Shown: positions 43,414 to 55,956 of the stretch, piece after piece | How positions within the stretch are numbered: position 1 is the first letter of the stretch | Layout of the letters: each line of letters opens with the position of its first letter | Origin: Bolinopsis microptera | Lineage: Eukaryota > Ctenophora > Tentaculata > Lobata > Bolinopsidae | Reading direction: 5' to 3' | DNA: 64,000 nt | Assembly (NCBI RefSeq): GCF_026151205.1 | Contig: NC_087073.1 | Coordinates: 12,369,578-12,433,577, forward strand | The notes under the pieces: generated by a model | What the model saw: only the letters and a program-made list of their open reading frames with translations | What the model was told of the DNA's origin: nothing | The model's database searches: none | Position numbers and translations under genes: made by a program

Positions 43414-44189
43414 TATAATAATAATAACAAAGTATTTATATCCCGCTCATATTAGCAACTAGTAACCAAGAATGGTACTAGCTACTAATGTCAGAGCGGC
43501 TGTCCAAACAAAATTCTCCAACAAAACATTCTCATTTTCCTTTAAACTGCTTATTAGTAACACTAACGTCTAAAAAACTATAATATACGACAGACATGGT
43601 GGTACAATCAGACATCAGATGGAATATACTATAAGAGAAAAATAATAATCTCGACACATAATGGTTACCTTTATTTATTCAAAAGAATTTAATTAAATGA
43701 ACTTCATTATACACTCTTCTTTATTTGTAGATCAAAACAACAAACACAAACTGTGGCCTGCATCCCCGACAATACCACACAATCAATTAATGAGTTGCTC
43801 AAGGTAGTAGACCAGGCCGACGGATCCCCAGTCCGATTTCCCTGAGTATTGTCGCACCCAATTAAGGGAACTCGCACACTACATCACCCTGTACCCAACA
43901 GCTTGCAAGCAAGCTGCCGTTCACCCACCGGTTCACTGAGGTACAGGTAGATTGCCGAAGCATGTGCTACCAACTCTGCAATCATGTGGTACCGGCCAAG
44001 GATACAGGTTATAAAAATAGAAAATAAAAACAAGCCAGGGCATGGCAAATGGCAGTCTAGTCTCTCCGGACTCCGTGTAAGTGTAACTATACACAAAACT
44101 CATGGCAGTTAAAAAATCCCATGGAATAATCTACAAACTAAGGCCAGGTTCTAGGAACTTTCTAAAAAAGAACACAAATATAAATACGA

Positions 44190-45420
44190 CTAGGTATGTT
44201 CTAAATGATTGAAAAAATGGGTTTTTAAAGCCCGTTTAAAAGTATCAATGTTGTTGGCCTTTCTTACCGTATACGGTAGCAAGTTCCAGAGTTTTGGGGC
44301 TGCGTTGCTAAACCTCCTATCACCTAGCCTGATTTTACTGGGTCTACTAACCCTAAACCTTAAGTCATCACCAGACAGTTGCCGTGTTTTAGAATATGCT
44401 GCCTGGGAGTCAATCTGAAGAAGATCAGACAGATATGGTGGTGCTTGGCTGTACATAACCTTATACGCCAGAAGACAAATCTTGAAACTTATTCGTTCTT
44501 CAATGGGGAGAATGTGTGCTTTTTTGTAGTATTCAAGAAGATCTACATCACGGTCATCGATGTTATAAATGAATCGTATTCCAGCATTCAGTACATATTT
44601 GAGCTTTTTCAGTGACTTCATCGGTAGGCAAACATACAGTGCATTACAGTAGTCAAGCTTTGATATAACCAGTTGCTTCACTAGCATAACTTTTAAACTT
44701 TCATCAAGATAACATCGTATTCTCTTCAGATTGGTTAATGCCCACATTGACTTCTGTTTAACACTGTTTAGCTGTCTTTCCATGGTAAGAGCTGGGTCTA
44801 GTTTGACTCCTAAACTCTTCCAATTGTCACCGACACATTCTGTTGGCATCACTTCCGTACTCCCAAAATTAACAGAAATTTGATGCTGTCCAAATTCTCT
44901 AAGAACCAAAGGCTTCCCAATGACTAGTAGCTCTGTTTTTGACTCATTAAGTTTCATATAATTTTCAAGCATCCAGGCCCTTATTTCGTCAAGGCAGGCA
45001 TTGATCTTAATTTTCATTTCACTTATTTCTCCAGGTATTAGGGGTTCAAAAGAAATGTAGAGCTGCGAGTCATCTGCATATAGCTGAATACGAATCCCAT
45101 ATTTAGCAGCTATCTTCTGAAGTTGTTTGATGTACAGGATGAACAGAATCGGTCCAAGCAAAGATTCCTGAGGCACTCCAAAAAGAAGACACATTACATC
45201 AGATAGCTCCTGACCAACTTTGACATTGAACGATCTTGCATGAAGATAATCCTCAAACCAGCTGTTAGCTTTACCTGAGATTCCAAAATCAGCTAAGAGT
45301 TTTCTGATAAGTATCTTATGATCTATTGTGTCGAAAGCTGCTGAAAGGTCTAGCAGGACCAGTGTCACAATTCTACCCTGCTCGATTTCCCCAAGAATGT
45401 CATTTTCACTAATAAAGTCT
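44190..45420 (-). pseudogene. LINE ORF2, reverse transcriptase half
   Basis: Encodes LDLSAAFDTIDH (motif A), the region of motif B written FGVPQESLLGPILF, and YADDSQLY (catalytic motif C), then the thumb and C-terminal region to NHLEHT. It is separated from the upstream part by loss of one base in an A run near 45412. Confidence 0.85.
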
Positions 45421-47056
45421 CACAGCTATGTTTTGGTCTATAACCAGACTGAACTGGACAATGAAGATTTTCTGCATCCAAGTATTCATTGAGTTGACTG
45501 AGTATGTACTTTTCAAGGATCTTGGACATAACCGGGAGATTTGAAACTGGTCTATAGTTTTTTAGACAGTCAGGATCTGCTCCATCCTTTTTGAGGGTGG
45601 GTCTGACCACTGCTCTCTTAAGATCTGATGGAAACTTAGCAGTTTCAATGGAAAGGTTGACGATGTAGCAGAGAAATGGTGCTAGTTCTTTAATGCAGTG
45701 TTTCAGGAGAAACATGGGTATTGGATCTAAGTCACAGAACTTATTTGACATACTTTTCACCAGGGTTTCCATCTCGGACACTTCTACTGCTTTAAAAGTC
45801 TCTAACTTTGACTCTTTTTTATCATCTCTTGGGTTTTCCTGGGGTTCAGCCGGTACATCACGAAGGTTTTCAATTGAGGACCGAATGTTTTCCACTTTTC
45901 CAGAAAAGAAAGCTTTGAGATCATCTGCAACTTCCTTGGGATTTCCAGATGGCATACTTGTCTGAGAATTACCCAACAAGCGATTGACTTTCTTGTAAAG
46001 GGATTTAATATCACCTGATGAAGCTGTGATAGAATTTCTATAGTATCCCTTTCTTTTTTCAAACTCCATACCCTGAAATTTATCCCGAAGTCCTACGTAC
46101 GCTGATTTAAGTCCTTTTCCAGACCTCCAAGCTCTCTCTGCTCTTCTTCTCTTTCTTCTCACTTCTCTCAGCTCTTCATCAATCCAAGGCGTTTCATTAG
46201 CTTTCACTTTCCTGTCCACTTCTGGGCAGTGGGTTTCCATAAGGCTCGAAAGAACCTCATTGTACTGTGTAACAGCTTCGTCTAGTGACCAGTCAAAGTT
46301 TCCTTGGCACAGAGATGAGTTCTTCAAACTTTCTCTAAAAATGTTTTTGTCAAGATCTTTAAAATTTCGGTAGTTAACCTTTTTCCAAATCGTCTTGGGT
46401 TTCTTACAGCAGTGATACCCTAAATCAAAATGAACCAGAAAGTGGTCGGAGGATGTTCCTGATTTGGTCACAGAAACTGGGCCCATTCTGGACCTAAGGT
46501 TTTCTGTAGAGAGTATAAGGTCAATTGTACCACCTTGTTCATGCGTTGGTACAATATAAATAGGCATGATTTGATAAAGGTCATAGTCTTGTAGAAGTCT
46601 TACCAATTTCATAGGGTACAAATCATTAGGACGCTCCATGTGAATGTTGAAATCTCCCATCAGAAGAGGGATACCAGTCTTGGTACTTAAGTCATCTAGG
46701 TAGCTCTCGAACTCCTCTAGAAACATACATTCCGTGTATCTAGCTTTCTTTGTATAAGGAGGCCTGTATATGTTCACAAGGCGAATCGAATCTGTCTCAG
46801 TCTCAGATTGGAGCAAAGCTTCCATAACCTGGAACGTTTTGTACTTAGTTACCTTTTCATTAACTTTTAAGGTTATTTCTGGTCTGTAAAGGAAAGCAAT
46901 ACCTCCTCCACCTCTGTGTTTTCTAGGATTTGATAGTATCTCCCAGCCATAACTCTTGATCTCTTGAATCTTTACACTATCTGCCTCCTTAAGAAACGTT
47001 TCCTGGACAAAGCAAACATCACATTTCTGATCATTGAGGTGCTCCATCACTCCCAC
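45365..47056 (-). pseudogene. LINE ORF2, endonuclease and RT N-terminal half
   Basis: EEP endonuclease (FVQETFLKEAD, LLMGDFNIH, GTSSDHFLVHF), then a linker and RT motifs 0-1 (NYRPVSNLPVMSKILE, QSGYRPKHSCETLL). Upstream, TFNVRSLVNK is in frame but preceded by a TGA near 47087, so the normal start seems lost as well. Confidence 0.82.
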
Positions 47057-47097
47057 TGTCTTATTTACAAGCGATCTGACATTAAAGGTTCAAACCC

Positions 47098-48291
47098 TTA
47101 GGTTTTTGTTCTCTTTGTCATGAGCTCCTTTACCCTGATTTGGTAGGAGTTTTTTGCATCACTTGATGAGTGAGTTCTGGACATGACCCACAGTTTTTCT
47201 CTGACATAAAACGGACAAAGAGTGTCTGAAGCCTTGTGTCTTGGATCAGATTTCTCTGATCGATTCTTGCTATGTGAACAGTTTGTGCATCGTATGTCCC
47301 CTGTCTGTTTCTCTTTCTTCTTAATACAGTCCTTCGATTTGTGGCTTCCTGCACAGTAGAAACATGTTGGGTCTGAGTCTTTGGACTTGCAGTATATGGA
47401 TCCACTTGTATGACCAAAACCTTGACAGTGATAACACTGTATAACGTGATACCTGTCTCTGACAGGGTACATTTCCAATCCCAGACAGATCCTGTTTCCA
47501 GCCTTTTTGATAACTTCCCTTATAGCCGGTGAAACCTGCAAAACGGCAAACCTATCCTTGTCATCCATAAAGACAGCCTTGAACTCATCACCATTATCCA
47601 TCAGGGTCTTGATAGTGTCATTCTTCTTCAGGACACCCTCCACTAGCTCTTCTTTCGTCTTTATGTCTGCATCAAGGCCTGAGATAGTTATCTTTGGATT
47701 AAGCTTCCTCAGTTCTTCCGACTTAGATGTGACATTATATTTGGATTTAAGCGCTTCTTCTGCATGACCTAGATCCTCTTTGGATTTGAACACCAGTCTG
47801 GCAACACCTTCAGTTTTAGGGGGATTAGCCCTAACTACAGGAATATTGCTCAGTTTTCGCTTAAGATCCTTTTTCACAACTGTTGTCCATTCTTCACCCG
47901 AGATTTTATTATCTCCATCAGGTCCCAAGTCCTCAGACTTCTTTTCAACCACTAGAGTGTGCCTGACCTTCTCAGTATGCATAGACTTCACATCAGAATA
48001 ACCTGACTGAGCTGTTGCCAAGCTCTCCTGAATAATATGTGGCAGTGTAGAAGCTAGTTCCTCTCTTACAATAGCTAAAACCTGTGCATGTGTACTGGAT
48101 TCTTGTGGGCAAGACAGAGCTTCGATTGCTTTTTCAGCTAAATTGTACGCCATTTTTAGGGACTGCCAAATGCCCTCCTTTGTATTAGTACACTTTTTAA
48201 CATCATCACACTCAGATATTCTTACCTTAAGGGAGGAGTTGATTTTCTCCAACTCTATCTCCAGTTTCTTCTTCAACTTCATATCCGCCAT
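47098..48291 (-). CDS. LINE ORF1 protein with zinc knuckles (397 aa)
   Basis: Intact ORF. Residues 1-150 are helical and charged; the middle has an RRM/ESF-like fold (ARLVFKSKEDLGHAEEAL). The C-terminal third has gag-like knuckles (CYHCQGFGHTSGSIYC, CFYCAGSHKSKDC and a third C..C..H..C). It is an RNA-binding chaperone by family. It ends 41 bases before the ORF2 frame as annotated. Confidence 0.85.
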   Translation of the reverse strand: MADMKLKKKLEIELEKINSSLKVRISECDDVKKCTNTKEGIWQSLKMAYNLAEKAIEALSCPQESSTHAQVLAIVREELASTLPHIIQESLATAQSGYSDVKSMHTEKVRHTLVVEKKSEDLGPDGDNKISGEEWTTVVKKDLKRKLSNIPVVRANPPKTEGVARLVFKSKEDLGHAEEALKSKYNVTSKSEELRKLNPKITISGLDADIKTKEELVEGVLKKNDTIKTLMDNGDEFKAVFMDDKDRFAVLQVSPAIREVIKKAGNRICLGLEMYPVRDRYHVIQCYHCQGFGHTSGSIYCKSKDSDPTCFYCAGSHKSKDCIKKKEKQTGDIRCTNCSHSKNRSEKSDPRHKASDTLCPFYVREKLWVMSRTHSSSDAKNSYQIRVKELMTKRTKT

Positions 48292-48300
48292 AATACCCTG

Positions 48301-49200
48301 TCAAGTACTGAGGACCAGACTCGGATTTCCAAACTCTTTAGTTCTGAGAAAAACTATACAGTAGTATTGAAGTAAGATTCCAAATCCTCAAATTATTTGT
48401 TATATAGTAGTGTTGAAAGTATTAAAAGAATATTATTATTGGCGGGATATTCAGTCTAAATTGGTCATGTGTCCTGTAGATAAAGCACACTTATCTTTAG
48501 TATTCCGATTTAGGATATTATTATTAGCGCTTGGTATTATATGTTATGACTTCTGGTGCATAGCAGGAAATTGTTAGGGTTGCAGATTTTTCCTTTGGGA
48601 CCAAGAACTAACTGATCTCATAAAAATGAGCCAGATATCAGGGTCCAGCCTGAAATTGTTAAGCGGTCAGAACAGCTGATCAGTATCATGTTGGAGACTA
48701 GCGAGTGCCTCAAGACGGAGGTGCTTGTACTCTCGAGCTCTACCGCTGTTCGTCAGCTTTTGATGAAAACAGATTGATACCCGCAAAAATATATCAATCT
48801 GTCATGATCTATCCAATGATGAGCGTGTCATGAGAGTTGATCAGGAAGCATCTAATTGCTGAATTGAAGAATAAGAGGGCCGACTCACCTCCACCATGAC
48901 ATCTTCTGGTTCGGCAAACTCAGTAGTCGTGAAAGAGATACCAAATGAATTATTGACAATATCTGGAACATTTGACAGCGGTTTTATTATTTGAGAATTT
49001 TAAATAAGTTTTCGTATGTTATCGTTAATCTGGGGACACAATATAATTACTTAAGTCTAAGATACTACATATTACTATATTAATTGATTGTTTTTAACCA
49101 TCATTTTGTCACATTTTTATTTATATATAAACAAAAGCTCTAAGAAACAGATAGTAAACAAAGTAAACATTTCTGTCCCCTAATCTTTCTCAAACAAAAG
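48301..49200. other. Spacer between two minus-strand LINEs
   Basis: Contains the CR1-like LINE 5' UTR and probably the 3' UTR of the next LINE. No gene recognised. Confidence 0.45.
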
Positions 49201-50812
49201 TCATGCAATTTGCATACTTCTCCATTTAACTCTATTCTGAGCAATTAACGTTAAATAGTCCAAATCACATAAATTATTTAACGATAATTTTCGGACACTA
49301 AGGTCGTGTAGAATCAGTGAGAAAAGGTTTGACTGCGGTCTTCCACGCCGCCCTTGAAGCTGTAAGGTGTTGACAGCAAAAACAAGCGACGAATAGGCTG
49401 GGCCATCTGTAGGCCCACGCAGTACATGTCCGAGCATCCTCCACCGACTACGAGCCACTTTAGCTGACAATGGTTCACTATTGCAGCGTTTATACAAGTT
49501 CTTGTTGGAGATGATGTGAGGGTATTTGTAATTCAAAATTGATCGCAGATGACGTCTGTGAGCAATATCTAGTTTTTCCAATACTGATTTAGGGGCAGCC
49601 CAGCAAGATGAATTGTACATTAAAACGGATACTACCAGAGCCTCATACAACAGAAGCCTCTTGCTCAGAGGGATCTTATGGTTCCAAGCTTTCTTGTATT
49701 TGTTAAACGCGGCATATCCCAGACATATCCTTCTAGAGATGTCCTCCTTACTACAAAGCATGGAGCCAAGCGTGATACTCTTTCTCCAGAGCTCGTTCCC
49801 TGCAATTGGCTTACCCTGATCGTCTTTAGCTCCCTTTTCAGCTAAGTACACATGAGTGAAATCAGTTTTGTCTTCGTTAACGAAGAGATTCCAATCTTTA
49901 AGGACTTCTGTTGCAATAGGCAACAGCTCCCTCAAATTGTCTTCATCTTCATCATTGAAGTCGATATCATCAGCATACTCACTGTCAAGTGGAAGACCAA
50001 TATCGGTGATAGGTGGGTTAGGCCTATTCGTTGCAGTTTCAAGCCTGTTACGGAGGTCACGCAAGGCACCCGCTAAGACAAGTGTGAACAAGCATCCAGA
50101 CAGACAGTCACCTTGGAATGCACCGAGAAAACTCTGGAATTCAGCAGACAGTGTACCGTTGATGTTGACTTTGAGCTTGGTTTTGGAAAGCAAAAGTCTT
50201 ACCAAACGGACTTCGTCATCATCACAGCCACACTCAACAAGAAGATCGAGGATGGTAGATCGTCGTATAGTGTCAAAGGCACTAGACATGTCGATCCCCA
50301 TACGATGGTATTCCCACCTCTTCCTCTGGACAACTGATAACATCACACGCTGGCACCATACAATGTCAGCACATGATCTACCCTGCTTGTAAGCACATTG
50401 CCATGGACCAGTGAAGGCATTGACTTTATTCTCAATTCTCTTCAAGGTTGCCATTGAAAGAATCTTTCTAACAGCATTTGAGAGAGTGAGGGGTCGTAGA
50501 TTCTTCACTGGACCAATGGGCTTATTTGGCTTCTGTAAGGGGGTAATGTTTGCCTGTCCAATGGGGTCAAGGTAGGAATTGGTCTCGAAGCTTCTATTGA
50601 TAATGTCTGCAAAACGTCTGTGTACTGATCCAGTAGAATACTTGAGAAGCTCATTAGGAATCCCATCTGGGCCGTTAGCCGTTGCAAGGTTGTGGAATGT
50701 AAATGATATGGGTGATGCTTTAGATGAGTTTAGATACAACGAACACATCGACGAGATCTTGCAGCGACGAGATTCAGATCTCGTCAGCTCTTTATCTTAA
50801 TCTTATAATAGT
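49201..50812 (-). pseudogene. 5'-truncated LINE reverse transcriptase
   Basis: One open frame starting inside the linker and reading through RT: NGPDGIPNELLKY, GIDMSSAFDTI (A), GAFQGDCLSGCLFTLVL (B), SEYADDIDF (C), then a C-terminal region with HRRHLRSILNYKYP and RWRMLGHVLR. The endonuclease is missing. No stop within the RT, so the insertion may be fairly recent. Different family from the two neighbouring LINEs. Confidence 0.85.
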
Positions 50813-51290
50813 GTTAAATTCTGTTGTAAAGTTGCATGACGTGGCGACTGGCAAAATTATGAGTGGGGCGGAGACCGGAGTGTCAAATTGCAGGCAAAAT
50901 TGAACTATTAGTACTAGTAGACCTTGGGCATAACATTTATTCTATACGAATACTAGAACGGTATCAGACAGAATGATCCATATAATCGCTTCTTAACGTT
51001 GAAATATAGTACCGATATTGTACATTTATTGCTTGACGATTGAACTTGAAGCCTTGTATATTTTGAATGACAAAAATTGTCAATTTTAACGGAAAGCAAT
51101 GGAAAGTTCCGACCAGTTGACTGCGATAGCATCAAGCCACAAAATATGGGTAAGAGCTGTCCGAATTTGCGATTATTAATTAAGTTATAAAATGCTATAT
51201 TTTCACGAAGACCGAAAAATCTAAAAGTTAAGTAAAATGTGCTACTCTTTGTCTGGCAATAATGATTGCATTTCTTTTTGTTTATACTAC

Positions 51291-53722
51291 TACTAGAAAG
51301 TAGAAAGCCCGTGGTCACAGGGAGGAAGTTAATAGTATTCTTTGGTAGTCAGTTTTTATCGCATCAAAAAATATCCGTCACACAACCGAAGATTCAGCCG
51401 ATATAAAGGTGATTAAAATGTAGCTCGCACTGAACACAACGTAATATTAATAACAATAAAACCGATCAAAAAAACCGTTCCAACAACAAACAATCATTGC
51501 ACGTGCGCGTTTCAACAGCGTTACCATGGTTATTAATATTATGCAGCTTCCTATTTCTCGTTTATTTTTAATTTACACGTGGGTGGTCGTACAGACAGAC
51601 AGAATGATTCTTTGAATTATAATTTAACTAGAAAACCCGTGGTCAGAGGGAGGAAGCTGATAGTATTATATTTCTTTGGTAGTCAGTTTTTATCGCATCA
51701 AAAAATATCCGTCAGTACAACCGAAGATACAGCCGATTATAATGTAGCTAGCACTGAACACAACGTAATTACCACAAAACCGATCAAAATGCCGTTCTAA
51801 CAATCTTTGCACGTCACGTGCACGTGCACATTTCAACACCGTTACCATGGTTACCATGTAACTTCCTATTTCTCATCTAATTTGCACGAGGGCGGTCGTA
51901 CAGACAGACAGAAAGAATTCTCTGAATTTTAAGTAAGATGACTAGAAAGCCCGTGGTCACAGGAAGGAAGCTAATAGTATTCTTTGGTAGTCAGTTTTTA
52001 TATAAGCATCAACAAATATCCGTCACAACCGAAGATACAGCCGATTAAAATGTAGCTCGCACTGAACACAACGTAATTACCACAAAACCGATCAAAATGT
52101 TGTAGCGGCAGCGCGATGGGCTCATACTAATTCGTTCGCCCAAAAATTTCACGTGACTTTGGTTTTTAATTTTATGGTTTTGCAGCCGTACAAAACGGTT
52201 TTACATAAACCCTTATCCCAACCCTAACCCTAACCATAACCCCGAAACTAACCATAACCCTTACCACAACCCTAACCTTAACGGAAGTAACCCGAGTCCT
52301 AAACAATCGAATTCGTATTTGACTAGCCTGTCACGTGACCAAAACCGGTGAAAACGCGAACGGGTTTTTGCCCATAACTCTCCAGGAAAGCATTTAAACT
52401 AAAAACCCTACGTCATGGGGGTGATTCGGAATCAGCGTCCAAAAATACACCCATTCCGATCACTTTCATGCACAAAGGGCCTTTTCTGTTTTCACTAAAT
52501 CGCTCGCCCAAAGAAAATTCTTGTGAAAAGGCCCTTTGGGCATGAAAGTGATCGGAATGGGTGTATTTTTGACATCGTGAATCAAATCAAAATGTTGCAC
52601 CAACAATAATTGCACGTGCACTTGCGCTTTTGAACACCGTTACCATGGTTACTATAGTATGCAACTTTCTATTTCTTATCTGATTTGCACGTGGGCCGTA
52701 CAGCTACAGAAAAAATAATTCTTTGAATTATAAGTAAGATTATCTATGAGTATTGCTGAAAGCACAGTGTAAGGCCTACACGGACCGCCTCTAACTAGCC
52801 AATCCCTGTTTACATGCCGTGTAGCAGGGGACTAGAAAGAGCTAAACTAGTAAGCGGGGCATAGCCAATACACTATACTCCCATCATTGAGTATATTACC
52901 AACCAGAAGGAAAATTTCCTTGTGTTTGGAATCTACCAAGACGAAAGTTGTACAATCCAGCGAAATATTATAATTCAAAGAATTATTTTTGTCTGTCTGT
53001 ACAACCACCCATTGAGAAATATTTTGTCTGTACGACCGCCCACGTGCAAATTAGGTGAAAAATAGGAAGTTGCATAGTAACCATGGTAACAGCGTTGAAC
53101 GCGCACGTGCACATGCAGAGATTTGCGAGCAACATTTTGATCGGTTTTGTGGCAATTAAGTTGTGTTCAGTGCAAGCTACATTTTAATTGGCTGTGTTAT
53201 ATCTTCGGTAGTGACAAATATTTTTTGATGCGATAAAAACTAATATTATCTTCCTTCCTGTGATCACGGGCTTTTTAGTCTTATTTATAGTTCGAAAGAT
53301 TTTTTTGTATGTACGACTATCCACGTGCAAATTAGGCGAAAAATAGGTAGTTGCAAAGTAACCATGGTAATGGTGTTGAAAGGTGCACACGCACGTGCAA
53401 TGATTGTTTTCACGTCATTTTTATCGGTTTTGTGGTAATTACGTTGTGTTCAGACTTCAGTGCAAGCTACATTTTAATGGGCTGTATACTCGGTCGTTAC
53501 GGATATTTTTGATGCTATAATTATGAAAACTGATTACCAAAGAATATTATTACCTTCCTGTGATCACGGGCTTTCTAGTCTACTCTACTATAATTCATAG
53601 AATTCTTTCTGCTGTACGACCGCCCACGTGCAAATTAGATGAAAAATAAGAAATTGCAAAGTAACCTTGCAGTGATGCAGTAATTGTTAACGGTGTTGAA
53701 CGCGCACATTTTAGGATTGAAT
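51291..53722. repeat. Inverted array of ~310-bp repeats inside the formin B intron
   Basis: Three forward copies (from 51291, 51627 and 51940; the third interrupted and resuming at 52585-52745) face three reverse copies (52965-53275, 53276-53580, 53581-53722) across a ~220-bp spacer. Each unit has AGCCCGTGGTCACAGG, AACCGATCAAAA, GTTACCATGGTTAC and a GCACGTGC word. It can fold into a long hairpin. It accounts for most of the intron length difference from copy A (226 bp). Confidence 0.85.
52103..52585. mobile_element. 483-bp insertion with long hairpin and telomere-like tract
   Basis: Interrupts the third forward repeat and is flanked by a 12-bp duplication ATCAAAATGTTG (52091-52102, 52586-52597). 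It contains degenerate CCCTAA repeats (about 52205-52285) and a hairpin with 46-nt arms at 52441-52486 and 52525-52570 (one mismatch). No inverted termini, no ORF. Confidence 0.8.
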
Positions 53723-55956
53723 TAATATTGTTATTAAAATGCTCACTGTAGCCATTATATATATTAAATTTTCATCATCATCATTTAATCGCACACTTAT
53801 TACTGTTTCAGAAGCGTCTCATCGGAAAAGAAGAAGCTACTGAAGTTTGTAGCTACATCAAAGAAACAAACCTCTATCAGATAATAATGAATCCAGAAAC
53901 TCTCAACGAGGAAATGAACACGCCCTTTGTCCCAAATGCACCACCAGCTCCTAATGCACCACCGGCTCTAAAGGCACCACCGGCTCCAAAGGCACCACGA
54001 GCTTCAAAAGCACCACCAGCTCCTAATGCACCACCGGCTCCTAATGCACCATCGGCTCCTAATGCACCACCGGCTCCAAAGGCACCACCGGCTCCAAAGG
54101 CACCACCGGCTCCAAAAGCACCACCAGCTCCAAAAGCACCACCGGCTCCTAATGCACCACCAATTTCACCGGCTCCAAATGCACCGATAGCTCCTAATGT
54201 GACATCAACTGATGCAACGGACTTACAAAGTGAAATCCCAAAGATGTCCAAGATTCATTGGAGAAAACTTTCCAAAGATAGGAATGCCCAATGCATGATC
54301 AATCAAAAATTTAAAAGATTTCCGAAAGGGGTCATGGAGGTTCATAAGACATTTTGGCAGGGACTCCCACAAATTGATATAGAAGAGCACCAAAGTTTTC
54401 TTTCGACAAGTTTTGCAGAAAAGGCTGCGTCAAAATCAATTAAAAAAGTACCCGAAAAGGAAAGCGACCATAGGGACATGATAAGAATATTGAATGGAGA
54501 CGACCAAAGAGCCATAGGCATAATGAGAAAGAAAATGGTTAACGTCTCATCAAAAAAGATACAAGATTGGATGTCCAAATTTCCTCTGAAAAATTTTTTT
54601 AAGAAAATGGGAAACCAACTTGAATTTCTTGTAGAGATGGTCAAAATTGCTGAAAGTGACAAGAAGGGTAGAAATTATATGCCACAGCTACTGGACAAAC
54701 AACTTGACTCTTCTAAATTGAGTTCTGAGGAAGATATGTATCTGTATCAGCTACACCAGATACCAAACTTTACCACATACATGCAGATCGTCAGAATGTA
54801 TCAAGATCTTGTGGTTGAAAAGGAGGAGAAATATCTTGATTACCTCAAAAATGTGGTTACGGCATGTGCAGAAATAAGAACATCTCGATCTTTAAAAGAG
54901 CTCATATCATGCATCGTGCAAGTAGGAAAGTTCCTTAATTCAGAGAAAGATTTCCCAGGCTTTGACATGAGCCAAACTCCTCTAGAATACATAACCAATT
55001 TTAAAGACAAAACTGAAGAATCTACATCGATTGGACTTCATTCTCTTAACATACTTGAGAAGGTAAATCCGGGCAAAAATTATGCAAAATTACTCAACTC
55101 AGAGATGGAAACAGTATTTGGCTTAGCGATACCAAATTCATTAAAAGCAGATTATGTTTGTAATGATCTGATAAAGTGGGATGGGCAAATAAAAAAGATT
55201 GTTGATATTATACAGAACATACAGTCCAACAGTGAGGCAGCTATATCAATAGCAGTCCTAAACTGTGCCATTGATGTCATCGCTAAAAAACGTAGCACCA
55301 TACAAATGATTTCCGAGAAAGTTGCAAATGTTTTCTTTGAGACCATGATTTATATGGGTCTTAATCCAGTGAGTTATGAAAAAGGCCAAGAAAAGCCAAA
55401 GTTGCCCTCAACTTCCCTTTTTTCGCCCATCAGTATATTCATAGAGCACCTACTTAAAGATAAATAACTCCAAATCAAAGAGCTTAAGAAGAAATCTGTA
55501 ACTAAGGGAAGATTAAGGATAAAATCAAAGCATTTCAGTACGAAAACCGTCAAAAAGAGAAAGAAGTCAAAAGATTTTTCCACAAAAGGAAGTCTACGAA
55601 TGACCATGAGCAAATCCAAACAGCCTGGAGTGCTAGACGAAATCCTTACCTTTAGAAAGGAAAAGTTGCGTCGCAACGATGTCCAGGAACAGAACCTGGG
55701 TCTGGGTGGGGGAAGTGGAGAAATTACAGAGCAAGATGAGCGAGAAAAAGATACCATATCCGAAAATTCTGAACATCAAAGTGGGAGTAATGATAAAGAT
55801 GAAACCTTGTCGGAAAATGAGGAAATCAAAACGGATGTCCTTGTTAGACCATCTACTTCCAGACAATTAACAATATCAGTAGCGCAAGGTAAACGGCACC
55901 GACCAAAGTTACGTTTTAAATGGTTTAGAAACCTGGTGCGTTCAAGTCAACCCAAA

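Larger units (their letters stand above)
43429..48300 (-). mobile_element. CR1-like LINE, two ORFs, frameshifted
   Basis: Minus-strand element with ORF1, ORF2 (endonuclease plus RT) and a ~750-bp 3' UTR ending in (ATT)n at 43428-43414. The neighbouring RLE LINE has inserted in that tail. ORF2 carries a one-base frameshift, so this copy is not autonomous. Confidence 0.85.

Noticed and set aside
43880-43990. tRNA-like A-box on the minus strand within the LINE 3' UTR
   Set aside because: No matching B-box at the right spacing or orientation.
52205-52285. Interstitial telomere from chromosome fusion
   Set aside because: The CCCTAA units are degenerate, short and contained in a 483-bp insertion with its own target duplication.
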